From Gammaproteobacteria bacterium (GTDB taxonomy: Bacteria; Pseudomonadota; Gammaproteobacteria; Arenicellales; Poriferihabitantaceae): a stretch of DNA of 35,185 nucleotides. A program made the translations under genes and the position numbers. The notes beneath the pieces were generated by a model, which was given only the letters and a program-made list of their open reading frames with translations, had not been told where the DNA came from and did not search any database. The stretch's first letter is position 1. The number at the start of each line of letters is the position of its first letter. The stretch lies in NCBI GenBank assembly GCA_026709505.1, contig JAPOSW010000069.1, positions 1-35,185 of the forward strand, in the 5' to 3' direction. Positions 25,759 to 33,980 of the stretch are shown in pieces.

Positions 25759-26044
25759 ACGACCTTTGACATCCATAATTCGGTTTGACTTTAACCTTCC
25801 GTCTGCAACGGATTAAGTAGCGTTTCCTGCTGTTCAGACGAGTCTTTTCTTTGTGAAGCATAACAGACTGAAATTGTCACACTTCAATGTACATGGTTCC
25901 ACCGGCCTGAAGAAGAGTTTGATGATTGAAAAGGTCAAAGCAAACATCTATTTGACATCAAACCACCTCATGCAGTCATGGATGTTAAGAACTTAATCAA
26001 CAAGCCAAAGCTGCTTTAGCATCGCAGTAAATCTAGAAATACTG

Positions 26045-26604
26045 ATGTGGATAAACAGTGAATTGATTGACCTTCTCTGGTTCCTGCTTCCAGGATTTAT
26101 ATCTGCTGGTCTGTTTCGATATCCCAGGTTTTTGTATTTACAGTTATCGTGCAGGTGATTGGATGGCTAATTTTCTCCTTCGTGATAGAAACGGAAAGCA
26201 ATTCAAATTTCAGCACTGAAAATCACGCCATCGTAGTTTTTGTTCATTTGCTTATTTCAATCGTGGTAGGAATTCTTTCCTCGTTAATTTGGAACAAGGA
26301 TTGGCTGTTTAAGCTACTGAGAAAAACAAAGGTAACAGAGCAAAGCTCGTATCATTCTGCACAGTATTCTGCCTTTGCCTATTACAAAAATTGCTATGTA
26401 GTGCTACATCTCAAAAGTCAGCGCCGTTTATATGGTTGGCCAAAGGAATGGCCCAACAACAAAACAGACCAGCATTATCTAATGATGGATTGTGAATGGT
26501 TGGAGGAAAGTAAAGGGATACCTATCAATGGCGTTTCACATATATTAGTTCCAGCAAATGAAGTTGAACTGATAGAGTTTTTACCCATCAAAGATAGTCA
26601 ATAA
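26045..26604 (+). pseudogene. DUF6338 membrane protein, copy 2, frameshifted by an internal deletion
   Basis: The N-terminal anchor (ELIDLLWFLLPGFISAGLFR) and the C-terminal domain (YSAFAYYKNCYVVLHLKSQR, RLYGWPKEWPNNKTDQHYLM, INGVSHILVPANEVELIEFL) both match the family. Compared with copy 1, 40 nt are missing after GGTCTGTTTCGAT (about 26126), which shifts the frame and joins the halves out of register. The C-terminal 151 codons remain open from an ATG at 26149 and keep both Trp residues that copy 1 has lost. A shortened protein from 26149 is conceivable but has no ribosome site. Confidence 0.7.
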
Positions 26605-26776
26605 GCAAGCAAGCTTTTGACATACTGCTGTCTCAACGCTTCAAATAAATCTTCGATGAAGTATTGATAATATGGGACATATTCCTATTTTAGGATGTCA
26701 TGGGCTTGAACGAGCCCGGATATCGTTTCGACTATGTGCCTAAAGCATTTAGGGTTTCGGTTAAAATCAGTCTTAA

Positions 26777-26851
26777 GTTCAACAACTATTCCGTTCTGAC
26801 AAGGTTTTCCCGATGGGTGAGAAACAAAAACTGATCAATGAATTGATCCAG
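26777..26851 (+). repeat. Direct repeat copy B
   Basis: Partner of 25228-25302 (73 of 75 positions identical by eye). It contains the leader and first 13 codons of the intact 67-aa gene. Confidence 0.9.
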
Positions 26852-27016
26852 ATGCAGAAGAAGTTCATGGAGATTGAAAAAACCAGCGGCATCGATTTCG
26901 AGAATTATTACGATGCGAGAGGCGGGGATGAGTTAGCGGAGTATCAGACAAAATACAATGATCTTGCCAATCGCCTGGTTGACCTGGCTCACACTGAAAA
27001 GGGATCAAAACGCTGA
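26813..27016 (+). CDS. Small 67-aa coiled-coil protein
   Basis: Unrecognised. It is charged and helical throughout (KQKLINELIQMQKKFMEIEK, then DELAEYQTKYNDLANRLVDL), with heptad-like spacing and no membrane segment or cysteine. AAGG lies 8 nt before ATG 26813. Duplication of its leader and start at 25264 shows that it belongs to the same cassette as the Pro-rich and DUF6338 genes. It ends 13 nt from the convergent gene at 27030. Confidence 0.65.
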   Translation: MGEKQKLINELIQMQKKFMEIEKTSGIDFENYYDARGGDELAEYQTKYNDLANRLVDLAHTEKGSKR

Positions 27017-27029
27017 TCAAGCCACTGAC

Positions 27030-27224
27030 TCATTCTTTCCAGCTTTCGGCCTCGTCTGTTGAACGCGACTTGCCGTCTTCATAACCCGCTTGCCAAGCTT
27101 CGGTGATGCGTTGCTCTTCAATCTCGGGATTGCCCAGATAGCCGCTGGCCCAACCCAGTATGTACTGTCTTGAGACTTTCATGCTCTCAAGCCGCTTAAT
27201 GGTTTCATAATACTGATTTGACAT
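27030..27224 (-). CDS. Small 64-aa hypothetical protein
   Basis: Unrecognised. A GAGA ribosome site lies 7 nt before ATG 27224. The sequence has two similar G-x3-G pieces (LGWASGYLGNP and AWQAGYEDGKS) reminiscent of ribosome modulation factor (RGYQAGI..G), but too little is shared to assign it. It has no signal or membrane segment. Confidence 0.55.
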   Translation of the reverse strand: MSNQYYETIKRLESMKVSRQYILGWASGYLGNPEIEEQRITEAWQAGYEDGKSRSTDEAESWKE

Positions 27225-27320
27225 TGTTTCATCTCGTTTTGACTTTTGTCGTTGTTAATTGTTAAATCGCTCTTTTACATCCCTGTTGACTTATTCTAGG
27301 CTGACCATCCACAGCAAAGC

Positions 27321-27596
27321 TTATGCATCTGATTTATACATTGTCATCTCTGACTTGACATGCCATATGCAGCTCTTGTCTGGCATAATGGTCAACAAGT
27401 CACCCCTTGAAGCCCGAACCGGCTCTTCCCCGTCGACCGTGATTTCCGCATCCCCCTCTTCAATATAGTAGGTTTCGCTAGCTGTCACTGAACTCGGATG
27501 CATGCCCACTGGTTTATGAACAACTGGCCAGTCTTCCACATTGAGAATCTCCAGTTTCATCGGAGATGGCTTGTATTCAATGAGTATATGAGTCAT
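27321..27596 (-). CDS. Small cupin-domain protein
   Basis: 91 aa forming a single Cupin_3/DUF861-like beta barrel: ETYYIEEGDAEITVDGEEPV, RASRGDLLTIMPDKSCIWHV. Metal ligands seen in enzymatic cupins are only partly present, so the activity is unknown. It begins just downstream of the RbgA stop (6 nt) on the same strand, so the two are probably co-transcribed. An internal Met (MKLEILNVEDW) is an alternative start. Confidence 0.75.
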   Translation of the reverse strand: MTHILIEYKPSPMKLEILNVEDWPVVHKPVGMHPSSVTASETYYIEEGDAEITVDGEEPVRASRGDLLTIMPDKSCIWHVKSEMTMYKSDA

Positions 27597-27602
27597 GACA
27601 CT

Positions 27603-28487
27603 TTAGTTGTTCGGAAATTCCCAGGTGATGCCGCCAAGCCGGGCATCTCGGATATCCTGAATTAACAGACGTCCTGCTTTTTCGAGATCTACCGTACCCC
27701 CCTTGACCAGACAGCCTCGACGTTTACCGATTTCGAGCAGTAATTCCATGGAAGTCCGGTTCAAGTTTTCCATATTGTAACGTTTGCGAAGTCGCTCATT
27801 GTATTTGGCCTTGAGAAATTCGAGTGCAAACAAGGCAATGTCCTGGTAGGTAATCACGGTGTCACGAATAGCTCCTGAAATGGCAAGGCGCAGTCCACTC
27901 TCGGGAGATTCGATTTTTGGCCAGGTCAACCCCGGTGTATCCAGCAGATAAAATCCATCATCGATTTGAATTCTCTGCTGCTGTCGAGTAAGTGCAGGCT
28001 GGTTGCCGGTTTTCGCAACTGCTCGCTCATGAAGGGTGTTGATCAGGGTGGATTTGCCGGAATTTGGTATGCCAACCACCATTGCCAAAATCCTTGAATG
28101 CTTGCGTCCAGAACGTTTAACTACGTCCGCACACATCGCTGGAATTCGTTTGACCTCTGCTCGCTTTCTTAGATCGGCGATCAGTACAGGACGTTCGTAT
28201 CGGCTGGTGATGCAGCGTGACCATTCATCAGTCACCCTTGAATCTGACAAGTCGGGTTTGGACATCACGGTGATGCAGGGCTTCTCACCCCGCAGAGATT
28301 TGATCAGGGGATTCATACTGCTCGCTGGGATCCTGCTATCCAGAATCTCAATAAACACATCCACCTCGGATTTGATCTCGGCCATCTCTTTCCTGGCCTT
28401 GTGCATATGACCGGGAAACCATTGAATGTCCCTGAGGTGATTGAGTGACTCTTCGCTCATTACGAAATCGCTATCATTTGGCTTCAC
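27603..28487 (-). CDS. rbgA: RbgA/YlqF-type ribosome biogenesis GTPase
   Basis: 294 aa. The circularly permuted GTPase order is visible: QWFPGHMHKARKEM at the N-terminus, G4 as MSKPDLSD (usually NKxD), then G1 GIPNSGKST, and G3 DTPG. A C-terminal helical domain follows. RbgA acts in late 50S subunit assembly. The start is GTG 28487; ATG 28460 (MSEESLNHLRDIQW) is equally plausible. This is a housekeeping gene at the edge of the accessory region. Confidence 0.88.
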   Translation of the reverse strand: MKPNDSDFVMSEESLNHLRDIQWFPGHMHKARKEMAEIKSEVDVFIEILDSRIPASSMNPLIKSLRGEKPCITVMSKPDLSDSRVTDEWSRCITSRYERPVLIADLRKRAEVKRIPAMCADVVKRSGRKHSRILAMVVGIPNSGKSTLINTLHERAVAKTGNQPALTRQQQRIQIDDGFYLLDTPGLTWPKIESPESGLRLAISGAIRDTVITYQDIALFALEFLKAKYNERLRKRYNMENLNRTSMELLLEIGKRRGCLVKGGTVDLEKAGRLLIQDIRDARLGGITWEFPNN

Positions 28488-28731
28488 GAATGCTGAATCT
28501 CTTTGATGAAGTACAAGGGCATACAGAATGCCTAGAATGAATTTTGCACGATTTGATTCGGTTTTGTCATCCCGTACATCCTACAAGTAGCAGCGTCACG
28601 ATTCACAAAATGGGAGTTTCCTACGCTAAATTAGGAGGCCCCGAGTCCCCTATTCCTATCAATTTATCGAAAGTGCTGGTTTTTTCCGAAACAGTTCAAA
28701 AAAACAGGTCAAGAGCAGACATGACCCAAGA

Positions 28732-29350
28732 GTGAAGCAGCCGATCCGGGCGGGAGAGGTGGCGGTTCGACTTGCGAAAACGCGTGAGATTCCGTGGCGG
28801 GATCGGCCAATGCGCAAGCATCACGTTCTGGACTTCAAGCGTTTTGCGGGGCGGGATCTGCGCTATGTCTGCGAGCATCAGGGTCAATGGATCGCACTGA
28901 GGAGATGGCAGAGGGGTGCGCCGTTATTCTGAAGATGCAACCAAAGATCATAGGTGCCTGGAGCAACGACATATTGCCGTGCTTGAGGTGGACGATTCGA
29001 ACCGCTCCGCCTTTCAGGGCGTCCGCCAGGCATTTCGTATTGACCGGGACCGCGAGATATTCAATGACCCGGACAGTATCAATACCGAGGCCGTCTATGA
29101 GATGACCTCCGCCCCTGCTAGTCGAGCCGATGCAAACCAATTACTTTCGTGGAATCGGATACACAGGGTGATTGAGTCGAGCCATTATATTCGTGATCGA
29201 ACCTTTGGAGAAGATGCCTGCTTGACCTGCCACAAGCACCTTGAGAGTTCATTCCCCCTCCAAACCCTTCTCCAAACCCGTGCTCGCATCTGCCTGCGAC
29301 TCTGCTCGCCTGGAATCCGCAGCTCGGCAATGCTCCTGATACAAACTGCA
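28732..29350 (+). mobile_element. Decayed DUF4338/ISAs1-type transposase
   Basis: Two pieces in different frames. At 28732-28930, WRDRPMRKHHVLDFKRFAGR followed by DLRYVCEHQGQWIALRRWQ matches the DUF4338 domain found in DruA and in some transposases. At 28950-29250, RHIAVLEVDDSN, VRQAFRIDRDREIF, EAVYEMTSAPASRADANQLL and RDRTFGEDAC match the C-terminal part of ISAs1-family transposases (VY.ITSL...RA...LL..IR.HW.IEN..HW..D.TF.ED). The DDE core between them is absent. It is an inactive remnant. I infer that a fused DUF4338-ISAs1 protein lost its middle. Confidence 0.6.
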
Positions 29351-30119
29351 TGAAAACGTCGACAAAACCAGACTAATCCGGAAATTGGCATCATGTCCCC
29401 TTGACCCCAAACCTCTGGAAGCATGGAATACAATTTTCAGACTAGCAAATCAAGCGTGGGAAACTCCTATGAGACCTCTCTTTCGGGTTCCCTCTCTTCA
29501 ACCCCGGGTGAGTCCTGGCCTTCCCCGGTTTTTATTGGCTCGGCCTGCAAGGCTTTTCCCATGGCGAAAAAAATATCAATAAAACTGTAATAGTTGAGCA
29601 TTTCCCGTGGTGGAATCCGCACCTGACCGATGCAGTCCAGACGCTTGAACCAACAGTATATGAGAATTGAACAGATAAAGAAATACAGCCATCGTGATCT
29701 GATCAAGGGAGGGTTGCTGACTGGTGCAGTGATTCCCCAATGATGGATTCATTGGATGTTGTACTTCGTGGTTGAATTGAGGTGCGAAAAAGAAGCTCTG
29801 GTATCTGAGAAAGTTCCTACATGGCAACGACTCCGACCTTGACACATGCTGGTCGGAAGATCGCATCCGGCAACTCAGGGCCGGCGACATCGAGGAACTC
29901 ATCCAGTCTTGGAAGGAGAGCCATTCCGGATCGAGTTCGGGCATGCGGTGATCGGCTGTTGCCGGCGCAATACCGAACGGATGAGCTATTCCTCGTTCCG
30001 GGATCGAGATCTAGATTAATGAACTCGCTGTTCATCAGGAACGCCTTCTGAAAATCGTACTCGAGGCCGGACGAAGGCATTGTGCAACCGCATTGGATAG
30101 GGCTCGGAAAGCTTACCTG
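29351..30119. other. Decayed region, no confident gene
   Basis: About 770 nt with only short frames on both strands. A minus-strand frame at 29467-29706 (FFICSILIYCWFKRLD, REMLNYYSFIDIFFAMGKAL) resembles a C-terminal helix of nuclease-type transposases, but weakly. A plus-strand reading near 29795-29930 (LHGNDSDLDTCWSEDRIRQL then RAGDIEELIQSW) looks protein-like but is cut by stops. I take the stretch as the remains of genes I cannot name. Confidence 0.35.
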
Positions 30120-31001
30120 CTACATTCCAACTGGAAGCTGAACATTAAGACCCCCAGAAGCTTGTTGTTGCTGAAGCTTTATAAATGATCTGCCTCTATG
30201 GTTCTCAATGATCTTGAATGCTTGAGTATTGGCGAGGGCATGCATAAAGCAATGATGCACTGTCAGCACTTTATCCTGAAGCGCACTCTCGTTAGGATCT
30301 TCAAGCATTTCGACCTTCAAGCCAATCTTAGCGCATTCTTCGCAATGAATGTGACGATCATGGGACTTGTTGTAATTGAGATCCGTTAACCGATCCGTAA
30401 CCCTACGAACGGCAACATCTCTATTTTCGATCGGCAAGTCTCTGAGCATTCCATTCTCCAGAGCTTCTTTCAAAAACTTTTTTGAGCTCTCTATAGCCCA
30501 TTCGCATTGCTGAAGAAAAGACGGTACTAGTCTTCCAAGTATAGGGTTCCACACAAGAGCCGCCCGCTGATCCTCAATAATTTCAGAAAAGGCCTTCTTC
30601 ACTTCCTCAACAACACCAACACAAGGGATTCCGTTGATCTGAGGATCAACTGGGCCAATACTGGAGTGTTTTCCCATCAAGATGGATTTGCAGGCACAGG
30701 CAAGCACCGTGCCCGCAGACATTGCAATTTGTGGCACAATGGCGCGGATGCTGCTACCAAACATCTGCTTCAAATAATGTACAAGTGATTCTGCTGCTGC
30801 TGCACTGCTGCCGCCTGTATGCAACAGCAAGTCCAGCCCCTTTTCCCGATCCATCTGATGCACGCAGGACATGAAGCCGTTCTTGTCCTCGTCATTGATT
30901 TCAATGCCTTGAATTCCCGGCTTTGTTAGGAAACCCGAGTAGTAGGCAATCACATTTCGATTGGTGTGCTTGTGAAGATCCAGCAGGTATCTACGGCATA
31001 T

Positions 31002-31278
31002 CACTTGGACACACTTGACAAAAGAAACAGGATGAATGGTTGACAGGAATGTGCATTCTAGAAGAAGGACACGGAAAAACAATAGGGCAGGTTCATGTCT
31101 CGAATCGATGCGAAACCGACCCCCCCCCCCCCGTTCATTTGTCTTCATCTCTGGCTTTACAGGTGTCAGACTGCATCAGCATGGGTTGAAAACATGCCGT
31201 GTATCAATAGGCTGTATTAGCCGCCATATGCTGTTCACGGCACGAAACTGATGACTCCTTGTCAAGTGTATCCAAGTG
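31002..31278. mobile_element. 277-bp MITE-like element with 20-bp terminal inverted repeats
   Basis: Left end CACTTGGACACACTTGACAA (31002-31021) and right end 31259-31278 are inverted repeats with one mismatch. The target sequence GTATCTACGGCATAT (30987-31001) recurs right after the element (31279-31295) with two extra bases, as a target duplication of about 15 nt. It has no transposase. A C13 tract lies inside (31120-31132). Insertion disrupts the SDH protease gene. The long duplication resembles IS families with long variable target repeats, but I cannot name the family. Confidence 0.8.
31120..31132. repeat. C13 homopolymer inside the MITE-like element
   Basis: Thirteen C on the plus strand. 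On the minus strand the G13 is read as ERGGGGRF within the open frame that runs from ATG 31148 into the protease body, so its length decides whether that frame is open. Confidence 0.85.
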
Positions 31279-31369
31279 GTATATCTACGGCATATGGTTT
31301 CAAACGCCTGATCGTCTCCGTTTTGGATTGCTGCCTGGACCTCTTTTTCAACAAAAGACCAGTTGGGCA

Positions 31370-31597
31370 TCAATTAGCCTGAGGGCGCATTGGAGTTGCA
31401 ATGCTGTGTACGGAAGTTATGCTAGGAACAACCCTGTATGCACTAGGAATCGTTGGCTGAACATACCCTGTTGATGGGAGCACTATGTACCCACTGGCAA
31501 TCAATTGTTTCAACATTTCGGCCGCAGTTATTGGTTGTTCTTCTGCCTTGTTCAGCGTATTGGCTTGACGATAACCTCTTGCAGAAGAGTCAGACAT
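31370..31597 (-). CDS. 75-aa protein coupled to the SDH protease
   Basis: Unrecognised. Strong ribosome site (TGGAGG, 8 nt before ATG 31597). The sequence has a charged N-terminus, a helix (ITAAEMLKQLIASGYIVLP) and a Pro/Ser/Thr-rich tail. The stop overlaps the protease start (TGATG at about 31368-31372), so the two were expressed as a coupled pair. It could be a substrate, adaptor or inhibitor of the protease (inference). Confidence 0.65.
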   Translation of the reverse strand: MSDSSARGYRQANTLNKAEEQPITAAEMLKQLIASGYIVLPSTGYVQPTIPSAYRVVPSITSVHSIATPMRPQAN

Positions 31598-31736
31598 GAA
31601 CTTTTCCTCCAGTAAGGATTGAACGGTTGACAGACAATGATTCTGGCAGTTGTATCACTGTAAATACAGGGTTATACCTTTGAGGTTAGGTGTTTGCCCC
31701 TCTGATTTCAACTCTACCGGTTTTACAACAACTATT

Positions 31737-31787
31737 TTCATTCTTTGCCTTGTAATAATATTGGAGAATTACAAGGCAAAGAATGAA
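31737..31787. repeat. Perfect 20-bp inverted repeat between divergent genes
   Basis: The arm 31737-31756 (TTCATTCTTTGCCTTGTAAT) is the exact reverse complement of 31768-31787, with an 11-nt loop. No T tract follows on either strand, so it is not a standard terminator. It lies between the 75-aa gene (-) and the TANGO2 gene (+), where an operator, an RNA hairpin in the TANGO2 leader or a tiny palindromic element would all fit. Confidence 0.7.
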
Positions 31788-31874
31788 GCGTGGTAAACGC
31801 CTAATTCCCAAAATGGGACTTGTGCGGTTTTCTGATATAGTCGCACCCTCATTGCCGCTTGATAGTGAGTCATT

Positions 31875-32633
31875 ATGTGTATTGTGTTTCTGGCTATCGA
31901 TCAGCATCCAGACTACCCACTGATAATTGCTGCAAACCGAGATGAATATCATGACAGGCCATCGGCCGGCATGGAGTTCTGGCAGGATTATCCGCAAATC
32001 CTGGCTGGGAGAGATTTAAGGGAGAATGGAACCTGGCTTGGGCTAACCCGTTCTGGGTACTTTTGTACGGTCACCAACTATCCGGATGCATCAGCCTCCA
32101 CTCAAGAGTTGAATAGCCGTGGCCAGCTGGTTCGCCAGTTCCTGGTGAATGAGATGCCGGTTTCCCAATCACATGAATACCTGAAAAGCATGGGTCGAAC
32201 ATATCGGCCCTTTAATCTGGTTTTTGGACATTACTCAGACCTGTATGCCTACAGTAACCGGGAGCAGGCACTGACTCGGCTCGACAAGGGCTATCACAGT
32301 GTGTCCAATGGCCCGATGAACCAGGCTTGGGAAAAGGTGACACATGGCATCAGAAAGCTGACGGACTTGATTGCTGATGGCAGGAAAATTAACCCGCAAA
32401 TCCTTACTGAATTCATGCAGGACCGATCATTGCCTGGCAATGATTCTTCCAAATCCATTACTGGCCCATACTTCTCCCCAATCTTCATCCGTGGGGAGCG
32501 CTATGGAACACGGGCCACTACCTGTCTGATGTTCAATGAAAGGGAGACCCACATTATAGAGTCCAGCTACGAACCTTCCGGCGAGATCGTCGGACAACGG
32601 AAATTCACCTTGGAGTTGACCCATGCCGCATGA
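31875..32633 (+). CDS. TANGO2/NRDE-family protein
   Basis: 252 aa. It begins with MCIVFLAIDQHPDYPLIIAA followed by NRDE, the family signature, and has GTWLGLTRSGYFCTVTNYPD and the C-terminal RATTCLMF segment. NRDE/TANGO2 proteins have an Ntn-hydrolase-like fold with Cys2 at the N-terminus. Bacterial members are linked to heme or metabolite handling, but no reaction is settled. It overlaps the next gene by 11 nt, so the two form an operon. Confidence 0.88.
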   Translation: MCIVFLAIDQHPDYPLIIAANRDEYHDRPSAGMEFWQDYPQILAGRDLRENGTWLGLTRSGYFCTVTNYPDASASTQELNSRGQLVRQFLVNEMPVSQSHEYLKSMGRTYRPFNLVFGHYSDLYAYSNREQALTRLDKGYHSVSNGPMNQAWEKVTHGIRKLTDLIADGRKINPQILTEFMQDRSLPGNDSSKSITGPYFSPIFIRGERYGTRATTCLMFNERETHIIESSYEPSGEIVGQRKFTLELTHAA

Positions 32634-33345
32634 TCTGAGAATTCTGGTGTTCAAGCACATGTCCTGCCAGAATCCGGGAATTTTCAGGGACTATGCACCT
32701 GATCGCAAGGTTAAGTTTGAGGAAATTGATCTATATCGTGGAGATTCAATTCCCGATATTCGCAATTTCGATGCATTGTGGGTCATGGGTGGAAGCATGA
32801 ATGTCTGGGAAGAGGAAGAGTTTCCATGGCTGAAGCAGGAAAAGCAGGCCATTCGTGAGGTGCATGATCGGGGCATGCCTTTTTTCGGGGTTTGCCTCGG
32901 ACATCAGTTGCTGGCTGATGCACTTGGCGGGACGGCAACTCCATCTGCGCAAGCTGAAATCGGATCATTCTCGATTCAGCCGACATTCGAGGGTGCCAAA
33001 CACCGGCTCCTTGAAGGAATTCCGCAGGGCGTTCAATGGGCGAATGTGCACACTGTTGAAGTCACGACTCCACCTGAAAACGCAACCATCCTGGCCAGGA
33101 GTCATGACTGCCCAAATCATGCCATGGCCGTCGGAGATCATGCATACTCTGTCCAGTTCCATCCCGAAGTCTGCAAATCCACCATGTCAGGGTGGCTTTC
33201 AATACCCGGAATCACTCCAAAAATTATCGATCTACTGGGTGAGAAAGGCTTTCATGAGTTTACCCATGCGATCGAAATCAACCGAAGGCACACCGAGAAG
33301 GCGGCGGCTCGGCTATTTGATAACTGGCTGTCTCTGGTTTTCTGA
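32623..33345 (+). CDS. Class I glutamine amidotransferase-like protein
   Basis: 240 aa with the complete triad of the GMP-synthase-type GATase1 family: Cys91 (GVCLGHQ), His180 and Glu182 (VQFHPEV). Free-standing members hydrolyse glutamine or related gamma-glutamyl compounds. The substrate is not evident here. Its ATG 32623 lies inside the end of the TANGO2 gene. A weak stem CAGACC/GGTCTG lies just after the stop. Confidence 0.88.
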   Translation: MPHDLRILVFKHMSCQNPGIFRDYAPDRKVKFEEIDLYRGDSIPDIRNFDALWVMGGSMNVWEEEEFPWLKQEKQAIREVHDRGMPFFGVCLGHQLLADALGGTATPSAQAEIGSFSIQPTFEGAKHRLLEGIPQGVQWANVHTVEVTTPPENATILARSHDCPNHAMAVGDHAYSVQFHPEVCKSTMSGWLSIPGITPKIIDLLGEKGFHEFTHAIEINRRHTEKAAARLFDNWLSLVF

Positions 33346-33980
33346 ATCTTGTCGAGCAGACCAATTTTTGTTTTCGGGTCTGTGGTTATGAATGATGGAA
33401 AGGGACTGATTAATGCGGATTTTAGGCATTAAACCTGGTTTTGCCGTATCGAAATAGAAGTCGAGTTGGAGCGAGTTACGAGTGCCGGTAAATGGCTTTG
33501 ACTGAATGCCGGGATTCAGGCACAGCGGATTATGTTGAGACAGGAAGGTCTCTACTACAACTAGAGAACAAGAAGTGTGACTTTGAACGGGGGAATGTTC
33601 TGGCGGCATGCGGCATGTTCAATTGCAAGCAGACTATGTGGTAATGTTTCCCGCTGCGAACCCTTTGCGGGTATGACATTGGTCTTCATTTCAATTACCC
33701 CACTCATCAAGATTGCGGGCAATGGCCTTGATGGAGTGGCAGTTTCGTTTTTGAACATAACTGTTGGAGAACAGGGTGATTGAGTTTTGAGCCACCTCTC
33801 CCGGCCGACTCCAACCATTCGGTACCGATTATATCGATGGATTCACCCCGGACTGGCAAGGAGTGGGCCATTCCAGGACATGCCCCTGAACTCATACGGT
33901 TGCAGGAAGCACGCATCGGCGATATGCTAAACTTGCAATATGGTGAAATATACTGAAGTAATACAGGCGATATTTGATTC
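33346..33980. other. No supported gene
   Basis: About 635 nt after the amidotransferase gene. Short frames exist on both strands (for example 33577-33783 plus, ending GVAVSFLNITVGEQGD) without ribosome sites or recognisable motifs. I regard it as degraded DNA. Confidence 0.45.

Larger units (their letters stand above)
30120..31370 (-). pseudogene. SDH-family Clp-fold serine protease, split by a MITE-like element
   Basis: N-terminal part 31370-31279 (MPNWSFVEKEVQAAIQ to ETICRRY) and body 31001-30120 (CRRYLLDLHKHTNRNVIAYY, INDEDKNGFMSCVHQMDR, GLDLLLHTGGSS, PQIAMSAGTVLACACKSI, TDLNYNKSHDRHI, AFKIIENHRGRSFIKLQ). The body matches the serine dehydrogenase proteinase (SDH_sah) family, a ClpP/SppA-like fold with Ser in the MSAGT motif. 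Removing the insert at 31002-31278 and one copy of the duplicated CRRY codons restores a continuous family-length protein. As it stands, the body frame is open only from ATG 31148 inside the insert. The N-terminus starts at ATG 31370, overlapping the upstream stop (TGATG). Confidence 0.8.

Noticed and set aside
32855..33391. 178-codon frame overlapping the amidotransferase
   Set aside because: Same-strand shadow of a gene with a complete Cys-His-Glu triad.
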